A stretch of DNA of 64,000 nucleotides from Nocardioides salarius (GCF_016907435.1 NZ_JAFBBZ010000001.1:1922001-1986000); one strand, 5' to 3'. Numbered from the stretch's first letter, positions 36,401-43,514 are shown. Notes: generated by a model from the sequence alone, not told the origin. Translations and numbers: made by a program.

Positions 36401-36786
36401 AGTTCAGCCCCCGTCCGCGCGACGTCGGCGGGGTCGTCACCGTCGCGGTGACCGGGTCGATGACCGGCCACGAGTCGGTCACGCGCACCAGCGAGGCCAC
36501 CGCACCCGTGTCCACCGCTCGTCTCGAGGCCCCGCGCCGGCCCTCCATCAAGGGCCAGGCCCGGGTCGGACGCACCCTGGTGGCCCGGGCCGGCGAGTGG
36601 GACGACGAGGTCGCCCTCGCCTACCGCTGGTTCGCGGCCGGCGAGGTGCTTGCGCGGGAGAGCGGCAAGCGGCTCGAGATCGGTCCCGCGCTGCGCGGCA
36701 AGCGGATCAAGGTCAAGGTCACCGGGTCCCGCCCCGGGTACGCCGACACCTCCGTCACCAGCGCGCTGACGAGGGCGGTGCGCTGA
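33487..36786 (+). CDS. Secreted M1 family metallopeptidase with five C-terminal Ig-like repeats
   Basis: A 1099-residue extracellular protein. The Arg-rich N-region, hydrophobic core and TPAGAAK cleavage region form a signal peptide (~residues 1-39). The aminopeptidase N-type catalytic domain holds HEIAH at 369-373 and the third zinc ligand Glu392 in NEGMASW, exactly HEXXH-x18-E. After the peptidase comes a DUF11-like segment (~520-650), then five repeats of about 87 residues. Each repeat begins PxPTIxGTPxxGxTL and contains W-x-YQW and VTGxxxGY. The gene has its own promoter region and a terminator, so it is monocistronic. A GAMEN motif is not evident, so strict aminopeptidase activity is uncertain. 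Confidence 0.9.
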   Translation: MTHPRRQGRLDRRHRRLPGIAALAVALAVGASATPAGAAKHEPVDGAQSVGDAQFPHIGNGGYDAQHYDLDIRWSPTGVVSGIMGGVFDEASLHMEAVTTDDPLRSFSMDFRGLDIDSVEVDGQPATFTRDVVTGVNYDPSHKYKLVITPETPVEGAFTVDVDYHGVPGRHTDADGSWEGWVGTADGATFLAQPVGAMAVYPHNNTPGDKATYTIDVNVPDELTNLAGTGAAAAASNGVLSAKVPTDDGTRTTWRWTMAQQMASELIVVSVGKYDVHEGTVTLSSGREIPELSFIDSAQSSTNKTTFTNRRAAIGPITRGLEDIYGAYPGDATGVIVDAVPSGINYALETQDRSFFPSVSSFNGNTLTHEIAHQWYGDNVSPGLWTDIWINEGMASWAPTYYNNVVAAATPSWTAVETSYYNSWNSRAATSSSWATPPGAQTDSANLYGYQTYTRGAQFWEALHTALRRDDFLAVVRQWQDRHAGTSPRGDELKDLAEELSDRDLDSFWQDWIHDADKPAWPGKYDLALTAEPSDGAVEPGDEIVYTLSATNVGRVALDGASVVVDLGDVLDDAELGALPDELTLDGSDLSWTVPSTPTAVEASTATVSFSAVLADDASSDTLEATAAPAAASLGGLCADACTTSHAVDAQPLTPTADPVVTGTPVVDGTLTAATAGWAEGSTFEYVWSVGGDVVAAATSSTFSPRASDVGRTVSVEVTGERSGYLPVTRTSEPSAPVARGSFVGTPVPTVVGDPAVGASLSAEPGSWDGGATLSYQWSVGGQPVPAATTASYTPVPADLDKTVTVQVTGSRPGYDSVARTSAPTAPVALGTFASSPTPTIAGTPVFGGTVTAEAGSWDDRTALTYQWFSGGEPVPGATGAGYSPTADDLGSTLAVRVTGTKAGYATTARTSAESDAVAAAGLTLTPTPTIGGTPRFGETLAVEAGAWDDGVDLAYQWLVDGEPVVDATGVEFSPRPRDVGGVVTVAVTGSMTGHESVTRTSEATAPVSTARLEAPRRPSIKGQARVGRTLVARAGEWDDEVALAYRWFAAGEVLARESGKRLEIGPALRGKRIKVKVTGSRPGYADTSVTSALTRAVR
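35446..36783 (+). repeat. Five tandem ~265-bp coding repeats (Ig-like domains)
   Basis: The repeats start near 35446, 35720, 35990, 36255 and 36520. At protein level each contains a GTL..AxAGxWxDG..LxYQW segment and ends VTRTSxxTAPV. Divergence between copies is substantial at DNA level, so they are old. They resemble the bacterial repeats used in surface adhesion or substrate binding. Confidence 0.8.
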
Positions 36787-36818
36787 TCACTCGGGACCGC
36801 TAGCACCCTGCAGGACGC

Positions 36819-36848
36819 GAGGCCCCGGCTCGGCAGAGCCGGGGCCTC
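36819..36848. terminator. 13-bp perfect hairpin terminator after M1 peptidase
   Basis: GAGGCCCCGGCTC pairs with GAGCCGGGGCCTC around GGCA, about 30 bp behind the peptidase stop and before the thioesterase gene. Confidence 0.8.
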
Positions 36849-36928
36849 GTGCTGCGAGAGCGAGCCGCAGCCGATGATGGGGCCGGACCAGCCCCCGGTC
36901 CCACCCGCCCAGCACCTGCGAGGACCCC

Positions 36929-37333
36929 ATGAACCCCGAGCGTCGCGCCGCCATCGTCCAGACCGTCCTCGACCTGCCGCTGCACCGCTCGCTCGGGCTG
37001 CGCCTGGCGGTCGACGGCGATCCCGCGGCCGGTGTCGAGATGGCGGTCTCGGAGGCCACGACCAACCCCTCCGCGGTCCTGCACGGCGGGCTCGTGCCGC
37101 TGCTCCTCGACGTGACCTGCTTCCTGAGGCTCCTCGACACGCTGCCCGACCGGTCGCACGCCGTGACGGTGAGCTCGACGGCCTCGATCATCGCGGCCGC
37201 GCGCGACGGCGAGGTCGTGCGCTGCACCGCCCGGGTCGACCGGCTCGGACGCACCCACGCGTTCCTGGCCGGTGAGCTGCGGGTGGGCGACAAGGTCGTC
37301 GCCACCGGGCAGGTGGTCAAGGCGGTCGTCTGA
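36929..37333 (+). CDS. PaaI family thioesterase (hotdog fold)
   Basis: A 134-residue single hotdog-domain protein. The pattern TNPSAVLHGGLVPLLLDVT matches the PaaI/acyl-CoA thioesterase signature (HGG followed by a catalytic acidic residue). VSSTASIIAAARDGEVVRCTARVDRLGRTHAFLAGEL forms the rest of the sheet. ATG 36929 follows GAGGA by a few bases. It stands alone between two terminators. Probably hydrolyses an acyl-CoA; substrate unknown. Confidence 0.87.
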   Translation: MNPERRAAIVQTVLDLPLHRSLGLRLAVDGDPAAGVEMAVSEATTNPSAVLHGGLVPLLLDVTCFLRLLDTLPDRSHAVTVSSTASIIAAARDGEVVRCTARVDRLGRTHAFLAGELRVGDKVVATGQVVKAVV

Positions 37334-37353
37334 GCGCCTCGGGCTGCCCCGCG

Positions 37354-37391
37354 CCACCCACCGAACGCTGCGCCCGTCAGTCGGTGGGTGG
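37354..37391. terminator. Bidirectional hairpin between thioesterase and CMD genes
   Basis: CCACCCACCGA (37354-37364) pairs with TCGGTGGGTGG (37381-37391). The right arm overlaps the last codons of the minus-strand CMD gene. Marks the left end of the catabolic island. Confidence 0.65.
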
Positions 37392-37796
37392 TGAGCCGTT
37401 TGCGTGGGCTTCAAGCACCTCAGCGACGGTGCGCATCGCGGCCAGTGCCACGGGAGCGCCGCAGTACGCCGCGCAGTGGCGCACCAGCTCGAGGACTTGC
37501 TCGGCACGCAGCCCATTGCGCAGAGCCCCCCGCACGTGCGCAGCGAGCTCTTGCTGATGCCCGCCCGCGACAAGCAGGGCCAGGGTCACAAGGCTTCTCG
37601 AGGGAAGGTCCAGTGCCGGGCGCTCCCACGTGCTACCCCAGACGTCGCGCGTGACCCAGACCTGCAGTTCTTCGGCGAGCGGTGAGGAGCGCTCGATCGC
37701 GGCGAGTGTGTAGTCATCGCCGAGAACTGCACGCCGCCGGGACAGCCCTGCGCGGACCTGGGGGTCATTGTGCCCGGCGAGGAGGTCCAGGTCCAT
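37377..37796 (-). CDS. Carboxymuconolactone decarboxylase family protein (PcaC-like)
   Basis: A 139-residue helical protein. The stretch RSLVTLALLVAGGHQQELAAHVRGALRNGL followed by QVLELVRHCAAYCGAPVALAAMR closely follows 4-carboxymuconolactone decarboxylase (PcaC). The family acts on lactone or keto-acid intermediates, but many members have unknown reactions. It starts one base after the Ldh-family stop (TGACATG), as the third gene of the FMO-Ldh-CMD operon. In this context it may act on a lactone-derived intermediate. Confidence 0.85.
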   Translation of the reverse strand: MDLDLLAGHNDPQVRAGLSRRRAVLGDDYTLAAIERSSPLAEELQVWVTRDVWGSTWERPALDLPSRSLVTLALLVAGGHQQELAAHVRGALRNGLRAEQVLELVRHCAAYCGAPVALAAMRTVAEVLEAHANGSPPTD

Positions 37797-37797
37797 G

Positions 37798-38787
37798 TCA
37801 GGCCGGCCTGCGGGAAGCCGCGCCGCGGAGCGCCTCGACGAAACGGTCCTCGACCTCGAACTCGCCTGCGGCTCGCATCTGTTCCCGAAGGGCGATCGAA
37901 CGCTCGAAGGGGACGCGCACCGGCTGGTCGCGGTCGACGGGCCGGGTGGCGTGCATGATCTCGACGAACTCCGAGGCGCGTGCTGGGAAGTCAGGGGAGA
38001 GTGCGGCGGGGTCCACCACGAACATGAAGAAGCCCATGTCCGTGAGCCACGGTGGCGCGATCGCGGACCCAGCCATCATGCCGAGCAGCTGGGCCGCCAG
38101 CGCGAGCCCTGATCCCTTGTGCCCGCCCCAAGTCGTGATCGTGCCACCGTCCAGGACGGCGGACGGGTCTGTCGTCGTCTCGCCGCTCGCAGTGAACGCC
38201 AGTCCCGTGGGCAGTTCGGCTCCGTGCTTCTTCGCGATCGTCAGGTCGGCGAGCATCAGCGACGAGGTGCCGATGTCCCAGATGACGGGGTCCTTGTCGG
38301 TCGGGAACCCGAAGGCGACCGGGTTGGTTCCGAACCGTGCCTCCGAGGCGCCGTACGGCGCGACATAGGGCCCGCCGCTGGAGGCGATGAACCCCATCAG
38401 TCCCGCGGCGGCAAGTATCTCGAGGTAGTAGCTGAACATCCCGGTGCACCAGGTGTTCCGGGCTGTTCCGACGACGGCCGCGCTTGTCTCGCACTTGTCG
38501 ATCAGCCGCTCGGTGAGCTCCCTCGCGACGATGTACCCCGCTTGGTCGCCGCCGTCGATCGCCAGCGACGAGACCGTCTCTTGGATGGTCGTAATCGGGC
38601 CGAACGGCTCGCTGTCGTCGAGACGCTCGGTGAGCGTGACCGCGCGGGCGAGTCCCCCCTGGCTGAAGCCGCGCAGCTCGGTGTCGATCAGGTGATCCGA
38701 GATGATGGCGGACTGTTCCGCGTCGTAGCCATACGTCGACATGACGTCGGCGACGAGCGCGCGTGCTTCAGCAATCCTGATCTTCAT
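37798..38787 (-). CDS. Ldh family oxidoreductase with altered catalytic-His region
   Basis: A 329-residue member of the malate/L-lactate dehydrogenase (Ldh_2) superfamily: DTELRGFSQGGLARAVTL, FGTNPVAFGFPT, WDIGTSSLMLADLTIAKKHG and GGHKGSGLALAAQLLGMM. At the site where relatives carry Asn-x-x-His-x-Gly (compare SNHAGAAG in the paralogue at 17.4-18.4 kb), this protein reads ARNTWCTGMFSYY, so the usual catalytic His is missing. ATG overlaps the FMO stop by four bases (ATGA). It may oxidise a hydroxy acid released by ring opening, or have a changed chemistry. Confidence 0.83.
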   Translation of the reverse strand: MKIRIAEARALVADVMSTYGYDAEQSAIISDHLIDTELRGFSQGGLARAVTLTERLDDSEPFGPITTIQETVSSLAIDGGDQAGYIVARELTERLIDKCETSAAVVGTARNTWCTGMFSYYLEILAAAGLMGFIASSGGPYVAPYGASEARFGTNPVAFGFPTDKDPVIWDIGTSSLMLADLTIAKKHGAELPTGLAFTASGETTTDPSAVLDGGTITTWGGHKGSGLALAAQLLGMMAGSAIAPPWLTDMGFFMFVVDPAALSPDFPARASEFVEIMHATRPVDRDQPVRVPFERSIALREQMRAAGEFEVEDRFVEALRGAASRRPA

Positions 38788-40580
38788 GATGTGGCCACCT
38801 CCGAGGAGACGAGCTCGCCACTGCCGCTCGTGCGGGGATTGAGTCCTTCCAGGTCAGCCTTGATCTGGAGGGCGAGGTACTTGGAGTTGATACGGCAGGC
38901 CGCAAGACTGCCACCGTTGAACCAGAGTCCGGGCTGGGGAGTAGGTCGCCACATGTTCTGCATCTCCCCGTCCTCACCGACACCCCAGATCGCGCCCAGG
39001 CGGTCAGCGATCTCATCGCCGAAGAGCTGCCGGATGTCTTCCTGCTGGTTGAGGTAGCCGGTCCCGAAGACAACGACGTCGTAGTGACGCTCCTCGCCGT
39101 CGATCAAGCGAATCCCTTCCTTTGTGATGCGATCGATCTGGTCGTGCTGGAGCAGCCCGATCTCTCGGTCGGCGATGAGGTCGGAGGCTCCAACGTTTAT
39201 GTAGTACCCCCCGCCTCGCCGGTTGTACTTGAGATGGAATCCCGTCTCGTCCTCACCGATGTCGGTTCGGAAGCCGACCGCGTGCAAGCGCGCGAGCAAC
39301 TCGGCGTCGTGACGCAACATCTGCTGTGCCATGAGCTGGTTGGAGCGGATGAGGGTCTCGTAGGTGTTCGAGCCGGCGATCAGATCGGCGTCCTCCAGCG
39401 GCAGCCCTTGCGCGTACAACGCATAGACCATAATTCCGCTCGGTTCGATGCTGACGATCGTCGTGGGGTTGCGCTGCACGATCGTGACGTCTGAACCAAG
39501 AGCATGAAGGTCCTGCGCGACATCGTGGGCACTGGTGCCAGTGCCGATGACCAAGGCGCGGCAGTTCTCGTACTGGCTGCCCGACGTGTAGCGGCTCGAG
39601 TGCATGACCTCGCCACCGAAGTCCTCCAGACCGGGCATGTCCGGCATGTAAGGCTGACCGCTCACGCTGCCGGTGCCGAACACCACGTGACGTGGCCGCA
39701 GAGTTACCTCGCGCCCTTCCCGGTCCAGGCTCAGGCTCCAGGTCCTCGTCTTCGCGTCCCACGTTCCACCTGTCAACGTGCTGCGGGTCCAGACGTTGAG
39801 CTCCATGGCCTCGGCGTAGTACTCCATCCAGCCCGCGAGCTTGTCCTTGGGGACGAACGTTGGCCAGGTGTCGGGGAACTCCAAGTACGGGAAGCTCGCC
39901 ACCCATACCTCGTTGTGCAACGTCAACGAGTGGTAGCGCTGGCGCCACACGTCACCCACGCGCGGCAGCTTGTCGACGATGAGAACGTCGACGCCGAGGG
40001 TCCGCAGCCGGGCCGCGATCGAGAGACCAGCCTGGCCTGCGCCCACGACGACCACGTCGGGTTGGCGGTCGTCATACTCCTTCTCGGCAGTTCGTTGGTC
40101 AAGCCAGTTCATGCCCCCAAAGGTCCGCGAGTAGGCGGTCCCCTTCGGGCGTCGCGCGCCACGGAGCTCCTCGTGGCCGCGAATCTCCTGCAGAGTGGTG
40201 GAGAGCAGCCGGGCGCGAGCACCCCCATCGGCCTGGGGCAGCAGCCTCACGATGCCGGCCCCGGAACCGAGCGCAGTCTCGAACTCGTAGATGGCCTCAA
40301 CCACGGTCTCGCCCGCACGTGACGTCTCCGTCGGCGGCGTGCGTCCCTCGGCGAGGCGGATGCCGTGCATCGAGACGGCACTGTTCATCCGGACGAGCGA
40401 CTCGGCGATCTGCGAGGCGCCTGCCACGGAAGTGAGGTCCCAGGTGAAGGCCACGACGTCACGCCACTCCGCGTCGTCAACGAAGACGTCTCGAAGCGCC
40501 TCGACGGACCGACTGTCCAGGGCACTCGTCAGCTCGCCGAGCCACGATTGGGCCAATCGCACGACGTTGGTGTCCGACAT
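38784..40580 (-). CDS. Flavin-containing monooxygenase (Baeyer-Villiger-like) with N-terminal SnoaL-like domain
   Basis: A 598-residue protein. Residues ~1-140 resemble a SnoaL/NTF2-like domain (LTSALDSRSVEALRDVFVDDAEWRDV). Residues ~170-590 are a class B flavoprotein monooxygenase: FAD motif VVVVGAGQAG (176-185), fingerprint FGGEVMHSSRY (321-331) and NADPH motif LVIGTGTSA (343-351), then VVFGTGYLNQ near the end. The fingerprint ends in Tyr, where classical Baeyer-Villiger enzymes have Trp, so either N-/S-hydroxylation or Baeyer-Villiger oxidation is possible. First gene of the minus-strand operon and divergent from the TetR regulator. The lactonase-like gene nearby favours lactone formation, as an inference. 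Confidence 0.87.
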   Translation of the reverse strand: MSDTNVVRLAQSWLGELTSALDSRSVEALRDVFVDDAEWRDVVAFTWDLTSVAGASQIAESLVRMNSAVSMHGIRLAEGRTPPTETSRAGETVVEAIYEFETALGSGAGIVRLLPQADGGARARLLSTTLQEIRGHEELRGARRPKGTAYSRTFGGMNWLDQRTAEKEYDDRQPDVVVVGAGQAGLSIAARLRTLGVDVLIVDKLPRVGDVWRQRYHSLTLHNEVWVASFPYLEFPDTWPTFVPKDKLAGWMEYYAEAMELNVWTRSTLTGGTWDAKTRTWSLSLDREGREVTLRPRHVVFGTGSVSGQPYMPDMPGLEDFGGEVMHSSRYTSGSQYENCRALVIGTGTSAHDVAQDLHALGSDVTIVQRNPTTIVSIEPSGIMVYALYAQGLPLEDADLIAGSNTYETLIRSNQLMAQQMLRHDAELLARLHAVGFRTDIGEDETGFHLKYNRRGGGYYINVGASDLIADREIGLLQHDQIDRITKEGIRLIDGEERHYDVVVFGTGYLNQQEDIRQLFGDEIADRLGAIWGVGEDGEMQNMWRPTPQPGLWFNGGSLAACRINSKYLALQIKADLEGLNPRTSGSGELVSSEVATS

Positions 40581-40605
40581 GAGTCCTCCCGGGGGAATGC
40601 TCGAA

Positions 40606-40648
40606 TGAGGTGAGTCACGTTAAGATGAACATGGCGCCAACGTCAATA
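40606..40648 (-). promoter_or_regulatory. Promoter and candidate TetR operator of the FMO operon
   Basis: On the minus strand TTGACG (40646-40641) and TAACGT (40622-40617) are spaced by 18 bp, a plausible sigma-70 promoter ending ~30 bp before the FMO ATG. The spacer holds TGGCGCCA, a perfect 8-bp palindrome. The 24 bp at 40625-40648 match 43491-43514 at 21 positions. The TGAGGTGAGTCAC sequence shared with 12565-12577 covers the -10 and start region. Position between the boxes suggests repression. Confidence 0.6.
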
Positions 40649-40741
40649 GTGCGTTCCGGACCGTCTCGCTTCAATATTCGGACCGGTCGCGGTTCAATAC
40701 GATCTCCGGCTGACTCGGCTTAGCAGGAAAGAGAGGAAACG

Positions 40742-41383
40742 ATGGGCAAGGTGTTCACGGTTCGGGGCGAGCGCACCCGTCAGCGACTGATCGATGCGGC
40801 GACGGTGGTGTTCGCCCGTCAGGGCTTCCTCGACACCAAGATCACTGACATCACGGCAGAGGCTGGGTCGGCGAACGGCAGCTTTTACAACTACTTCGAG
40901 TCGAAGGAAGGCATCTTCCGTGAGGTGATCCTGCGCATCAACGACCAGATGCGAGGGGCCCTGAACGATCGGTTGGGTCCCGAAGCAACACCTCGAGAGC
41001 GGATCGAGCACGCCACGCGGCAGTACGTCCGGGCCTACCGGGCGAACTCGAGGATGGTGGTCCTCCTGGAGCAGGTGTCCTCGATCACGGACGAGTTCCG
41101 CGACATGCGTCTGGAGACGCGGCGGCGCTACAGGGGCCGCAACGAGCGAGCCATTCGACGCTGGCAAGCAGAGGGGATCGTCGATACCGAGCTGCCGCCG
41201 AGGTATGCGGCGGAGGCGCTGGCCTCGATGGTCAGCAACTTCTGCTACATGTGGCTCGCGATGGACGAGGACTACGAGGAGGACCTGGTGGTCTTCACCC
41301 TTAGCCGCATGTGGGCCAACTCTTTGGGCATGGATCTGGGATCGGACACCTCGAACGCGCCCCCGGGCAACGAGACCGCCTAG
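40742..41383 (+). CDS. TetR/AcrR family transcriptional regulator
   Basis: A 213-residue regulator. The N-terminal helix-turn-helix ERTRQRLIDAATVVFARQGF, ITDITAEAGSANGSFYNYFESKEGIF is typical. The C-terminal ligand domain is helical (YRANSRMVVLLEQVSSITDEFRDMRLETRRRY), as in the TetR_C group of KstR/FadR-like regulators. ATG with GAGAGGAAACG upstream. Divergent from the FMO operon. It is the only regulator in the island, so it is the best candidate to bind the 24-bp sites at 40625 and 43491. The IS481 remnant begins directly after its stop. Confidence 0.9.
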   Translation: MGKVFTVRGERTRQRLIDAATVVFARQGFLDTKITDITAEAGSANGSFYNYFESKEGIFREVILRINDQMRGALNDRLGPEATPRERIEHATRQYVRAYRANSRMVVLLEQVSSITDEFRDMRLETRRRYRGRNERAIRRWQAEGIVDTELPPRYAAEALASMVSNFCYMWLAMDEDYEEDLVVFTLSRMWANSLGMDLGSDTSNAPPGNETA

Positions 41384-41396
41384 CTGTACCCGGCCA

Positions 41397-42355
41397 TCAG
41401 GTTGGTGACAGCCGACTGATGGGCGGTCGTCCTCCGAATGCACTGTGGCGGCGTTCAGTGTTGTAGTGCTCGAGCCAGGGCGCAAGCGCTGCTGTTCGTT
41501 CGTCGTTGCTGGTCAAGACCTGCCGATAGGCCCACTCGGTGGGCAGTATGCGATTGAGGCGTTCGATTTTCCTGTTCTACCAGGGCAGTGCGAGCGGACG
41601 AACTTCTGTCGGATGCCGTGCTCGGCACAGAGAGCGCGCAAGGAGTAGCGGCATGCCCAGGCGTTGTCGGTCTTCAGCCGCTCGATGCGGGTGATGACAC
41701 GGGTCGCGAAGTACGCCATCGCCCGGTCGAGGAACGCCGCGCAGGTTTCTCCCTTCTCGTCAGGAAGGATCTCTGAGCAGGCCAGCCGGGATGGTCATCG
41801 CCGAGCGAGTGGACGCAGTCGTAGCCGACCTCGATTTGTTTGCGCGCCGCAGTGGATCCCATCTGTCGGCCGCGGATCTTCCAGCCGCCGCCGTCTGGGA
41901 TTGTGCCGAATTTCTCGACGTCAATGTGCACCAGTTCGCCGGGGCGCTTGCGTTCCTAGCGGACCGCCGTCGCTTTCGAGGACCGATCACCTCGCAGGCG
42001 ATCGGGTCGCACTCGCGCAGATGGGCCACGCCGAGGCGTCGCAGGATTCGCGACGCCGTCCGGGCCGGCACCCCGACCTTGGGTCCCAGCACGTCCGGTC
42101 TGTCGCGATCCTCCGCACGCGCTGTCAGCACCTTCCGCTCGAGCTCGGCACTGGTACGCGTGGGCATGCTGTGCGGTCGCGACGAGCGGTCACGAGACCG
42201 GCCTCGCCTTCGGCGGCGTGGCGGTCGACCCAGGCCCGCGCGCACCTGCGAGACGCCCATCGCAGCAGCGATATAGGCCTGGGCCGACCGGCTCGATGGC
42301 GCTGGACGATCAGTCGACGACCGTGAACAGCCAGCCGAGCACTAACGTGGGACAC
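41397..42355 (-). pseudogene. Decayed IS481-type transposase with several frameshifts
   Basis: Pieces of one transposase lie in different minus-strand frames in the right order. First comes an N-terminal helix-turn-helix (VSHVSARLAVHGRRLIVQRH to AEGEAGLV, from GTG 42355), then RSSRPHSMPTRTSAELERKV and LRRLGVAHLREC. The DDE core follows as HIDVEKFGTIPDGGGWKIRG, YDCVHSLGDDHPGW and KTDNAWACRYSLRALCAEHG. The end reads RLNRILPTEWAYRQVL, HYNTERRHSAFGGRPPISRL. At least three frameshifts are needed, so it is not functional. TGTACCCGG at 41385, two bases after the TetR stop, may be one IS end. Confidence 0.82.
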
Positions 42356-42411
42356 GAGAACCTCCGGGTTGGAGTGGGCCCTAGTAGACAAGCCACATCC
42401 GGAGGTTCTCG
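42355..42411. repeat. 13-bp inverted repeat flanking 31 bp next to the IS481 remnant
   Basis: CGAGAACCTCCGG (42355-42367) and CCGGAGGTTCTCG (42399-42411) are perfect inverted copies. The inner copy directly precedes the transposase start codon. It is probably the element's leader or end region, or the junction of two element copies. Confidence 0.55.
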
Positions 42412-42495
42412 CTCGTTCAACCAGGCTTGCTGCTACCAACGTCCTGGTCGGGTACACCGAGCACCTCTCCCTCGCCGGAAAGACAGCTTGTTGGT

Positions 42496-43461
42496 TCACC
42501 CCAGGATTCGCGCGGGGTTGAGCGTGAGCATCTGCTCGACCTGGCCCGGCGTGGCGCCCCGTTCCTGGAGCGCTGGCAGTACGTCCCGGTGGACGTGCTC
42601 GTAGTGCCAGTTGGGCATGAGGCGCTCCTTTGCCTTGATGTCGAAATTCTGGGTGTAGGAGGAAGCGTCGTGGGAGAGGACGATCTGGTCCGCGAACCCC
42701 TCGGACAGCAGCGCGGCCACGGTGTCGACCCGGTCCTCGAACGAAAGCATGAGGTCGAGACCGAACCGGTCCATCCCCAGGGACACCCCGCGGCCCAGCA
42801 GGCGCCGCAGGTAGTTCAGGTCCGTCGTGTCGCCGGAGTGTCCGATGACGACCTTGGTGAGGTCGACGCCCTCCTGCTCGAAGATGTGCAGTTGCTCCAG
42901 ACCGCGCTCGGTGCCCGCATGGGTGTGGGTCGAGATGGGTGCGCCGGTCTCCTTGTGTGCCCGGGCTGTCGCGCGCAGGACTCGCTCGACTCCCGGGGTC
43001 ACCCCCTGGGCATCGGTGGCGCACTTGATGATGCCGGCCCGGATCCCGGTGTCGGCGATCCCGACCGTGAGGTCGCGCACCATGAACTCCACCAGCCGGT
43101 CGGGTCCGTCGATCAGTAGACCGGGGCCCCTGAACTTGAAGAACATCGGAACGTCGTCGTAGGTGTACAGCCCGGTCGCAGGGACGATGTTGACGCGGAC
43201 CTGGTCGGCGACCTTGCGCACCCGCGTGACGTCGCGACCGAGGCCGATCACGGTCAGGTCCACAATCGTCCGGACGCCGGCGTCATAGGCCGATTCCAGC
43301 TTCTCCACCGCGTCCTGAATGCGCTCGGACTCCTCCCACTCCCACGGGTAGTTCGTCTCGATCTCGGTGTTGAGTACGAATACGTGCTCGTGCATGAGGG
43401 TGTGGCCGAGGCGCTCGCTGGGCAGTTCGGTGCCGCGCATCGTGGGGATCGTGTCGTTCAT
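42496..43461 (-). CDS. Phosphotriesterase family protein, probable lactonase
   Basis: A 321-residue TIM-barrel hydrolase with all binuclear metal ligands: His24 and His26 in LMHEHVF, the carbamylated Lys146 in AGIIKCATD, His179 in ISTHTHAG, His208 in VIGHSGD and Asp265 in LSHDASS. Most such proteins without a phosphotriester context are lactonases (PLL). ATG 43461 has AGGAG a few bases upstream; the frame runs on to 43539. It is divergent from the acyl-CoA synthetase operon. In the island it would open the lactone made by the FMO, an inference. Confidence 0.9.
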   Translation of the reverse strand: MNDTIPTMRGTELPSERLGHTLMHEHVFVLNTEIETNYPWEWEESERIQDAVEKLESAYDAGVRTIVDLTVIGLGRDVTRVRKVADQVRVNIVPATGLYTYDDVPMFFKFRGPGLLIDGPDRLVEFMVRDLTVGIADTGIRAGIIKCATDAQGVTPGVERVLRATARAHKETGAPISTHTHAGTERGLEQLHIFEQEGVDLTKVVIGHSGDTTDLNYLRRLLGRGVSLGMDRFGLDLMLSFEDRVDTVAALLSEGFADQIVLSHDASSYTQNFDIKAKERLMPNWHYEHVHRDVLPALQERGATPGQVEQMLTLNPARILG

Positions 43462-43490
43462 GCCGCTCCTCGAAAAGTTCAATGGACCGT

Positions 43491-43514
43491 TATTGACAAT
43501 GGCGCCATATTCAT
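43491..43514 (+). promoter_or_regulatory. Candidate TetR operator and -35 region of the acyl-CoA synthetase operon
   Basis: TATTGACAATGGCGCCATATTCAT matches the complement of 40625-40648 at 21 of 24 positions. In both places it faces the catabolic operon in the same orientation, with TTGAC as a likely -35 box. The site also lies ~30 bp from the divergent lactonase gene, so it could control both. GTTCAAT at 43478-43484 forms a further inverted pair with ATTGAC. Confidence 0.62.

Noticed and set aside
33535..36471. A 978-codon open frame on the minus strand
   Set aside because: It lies entirely opposite the M1 peptidase, which has a signal peptide and catalytic motifs. The antisense product has no recognisable domain.
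35446..36783. CRISPR or tandem DNA repeat at the end of the M1 gene
   Set aside because: The repeats are ~265 bp, diverged and fully coding. No short direct repeats with spacers were seen anywhere in the window.
40694..41485. 263-codon minus-strand frame over the TetR gene
   Set aside because: It joins a scrap of the decayed transposase to the antisense of the regulator. Only the scrap has a meaning.
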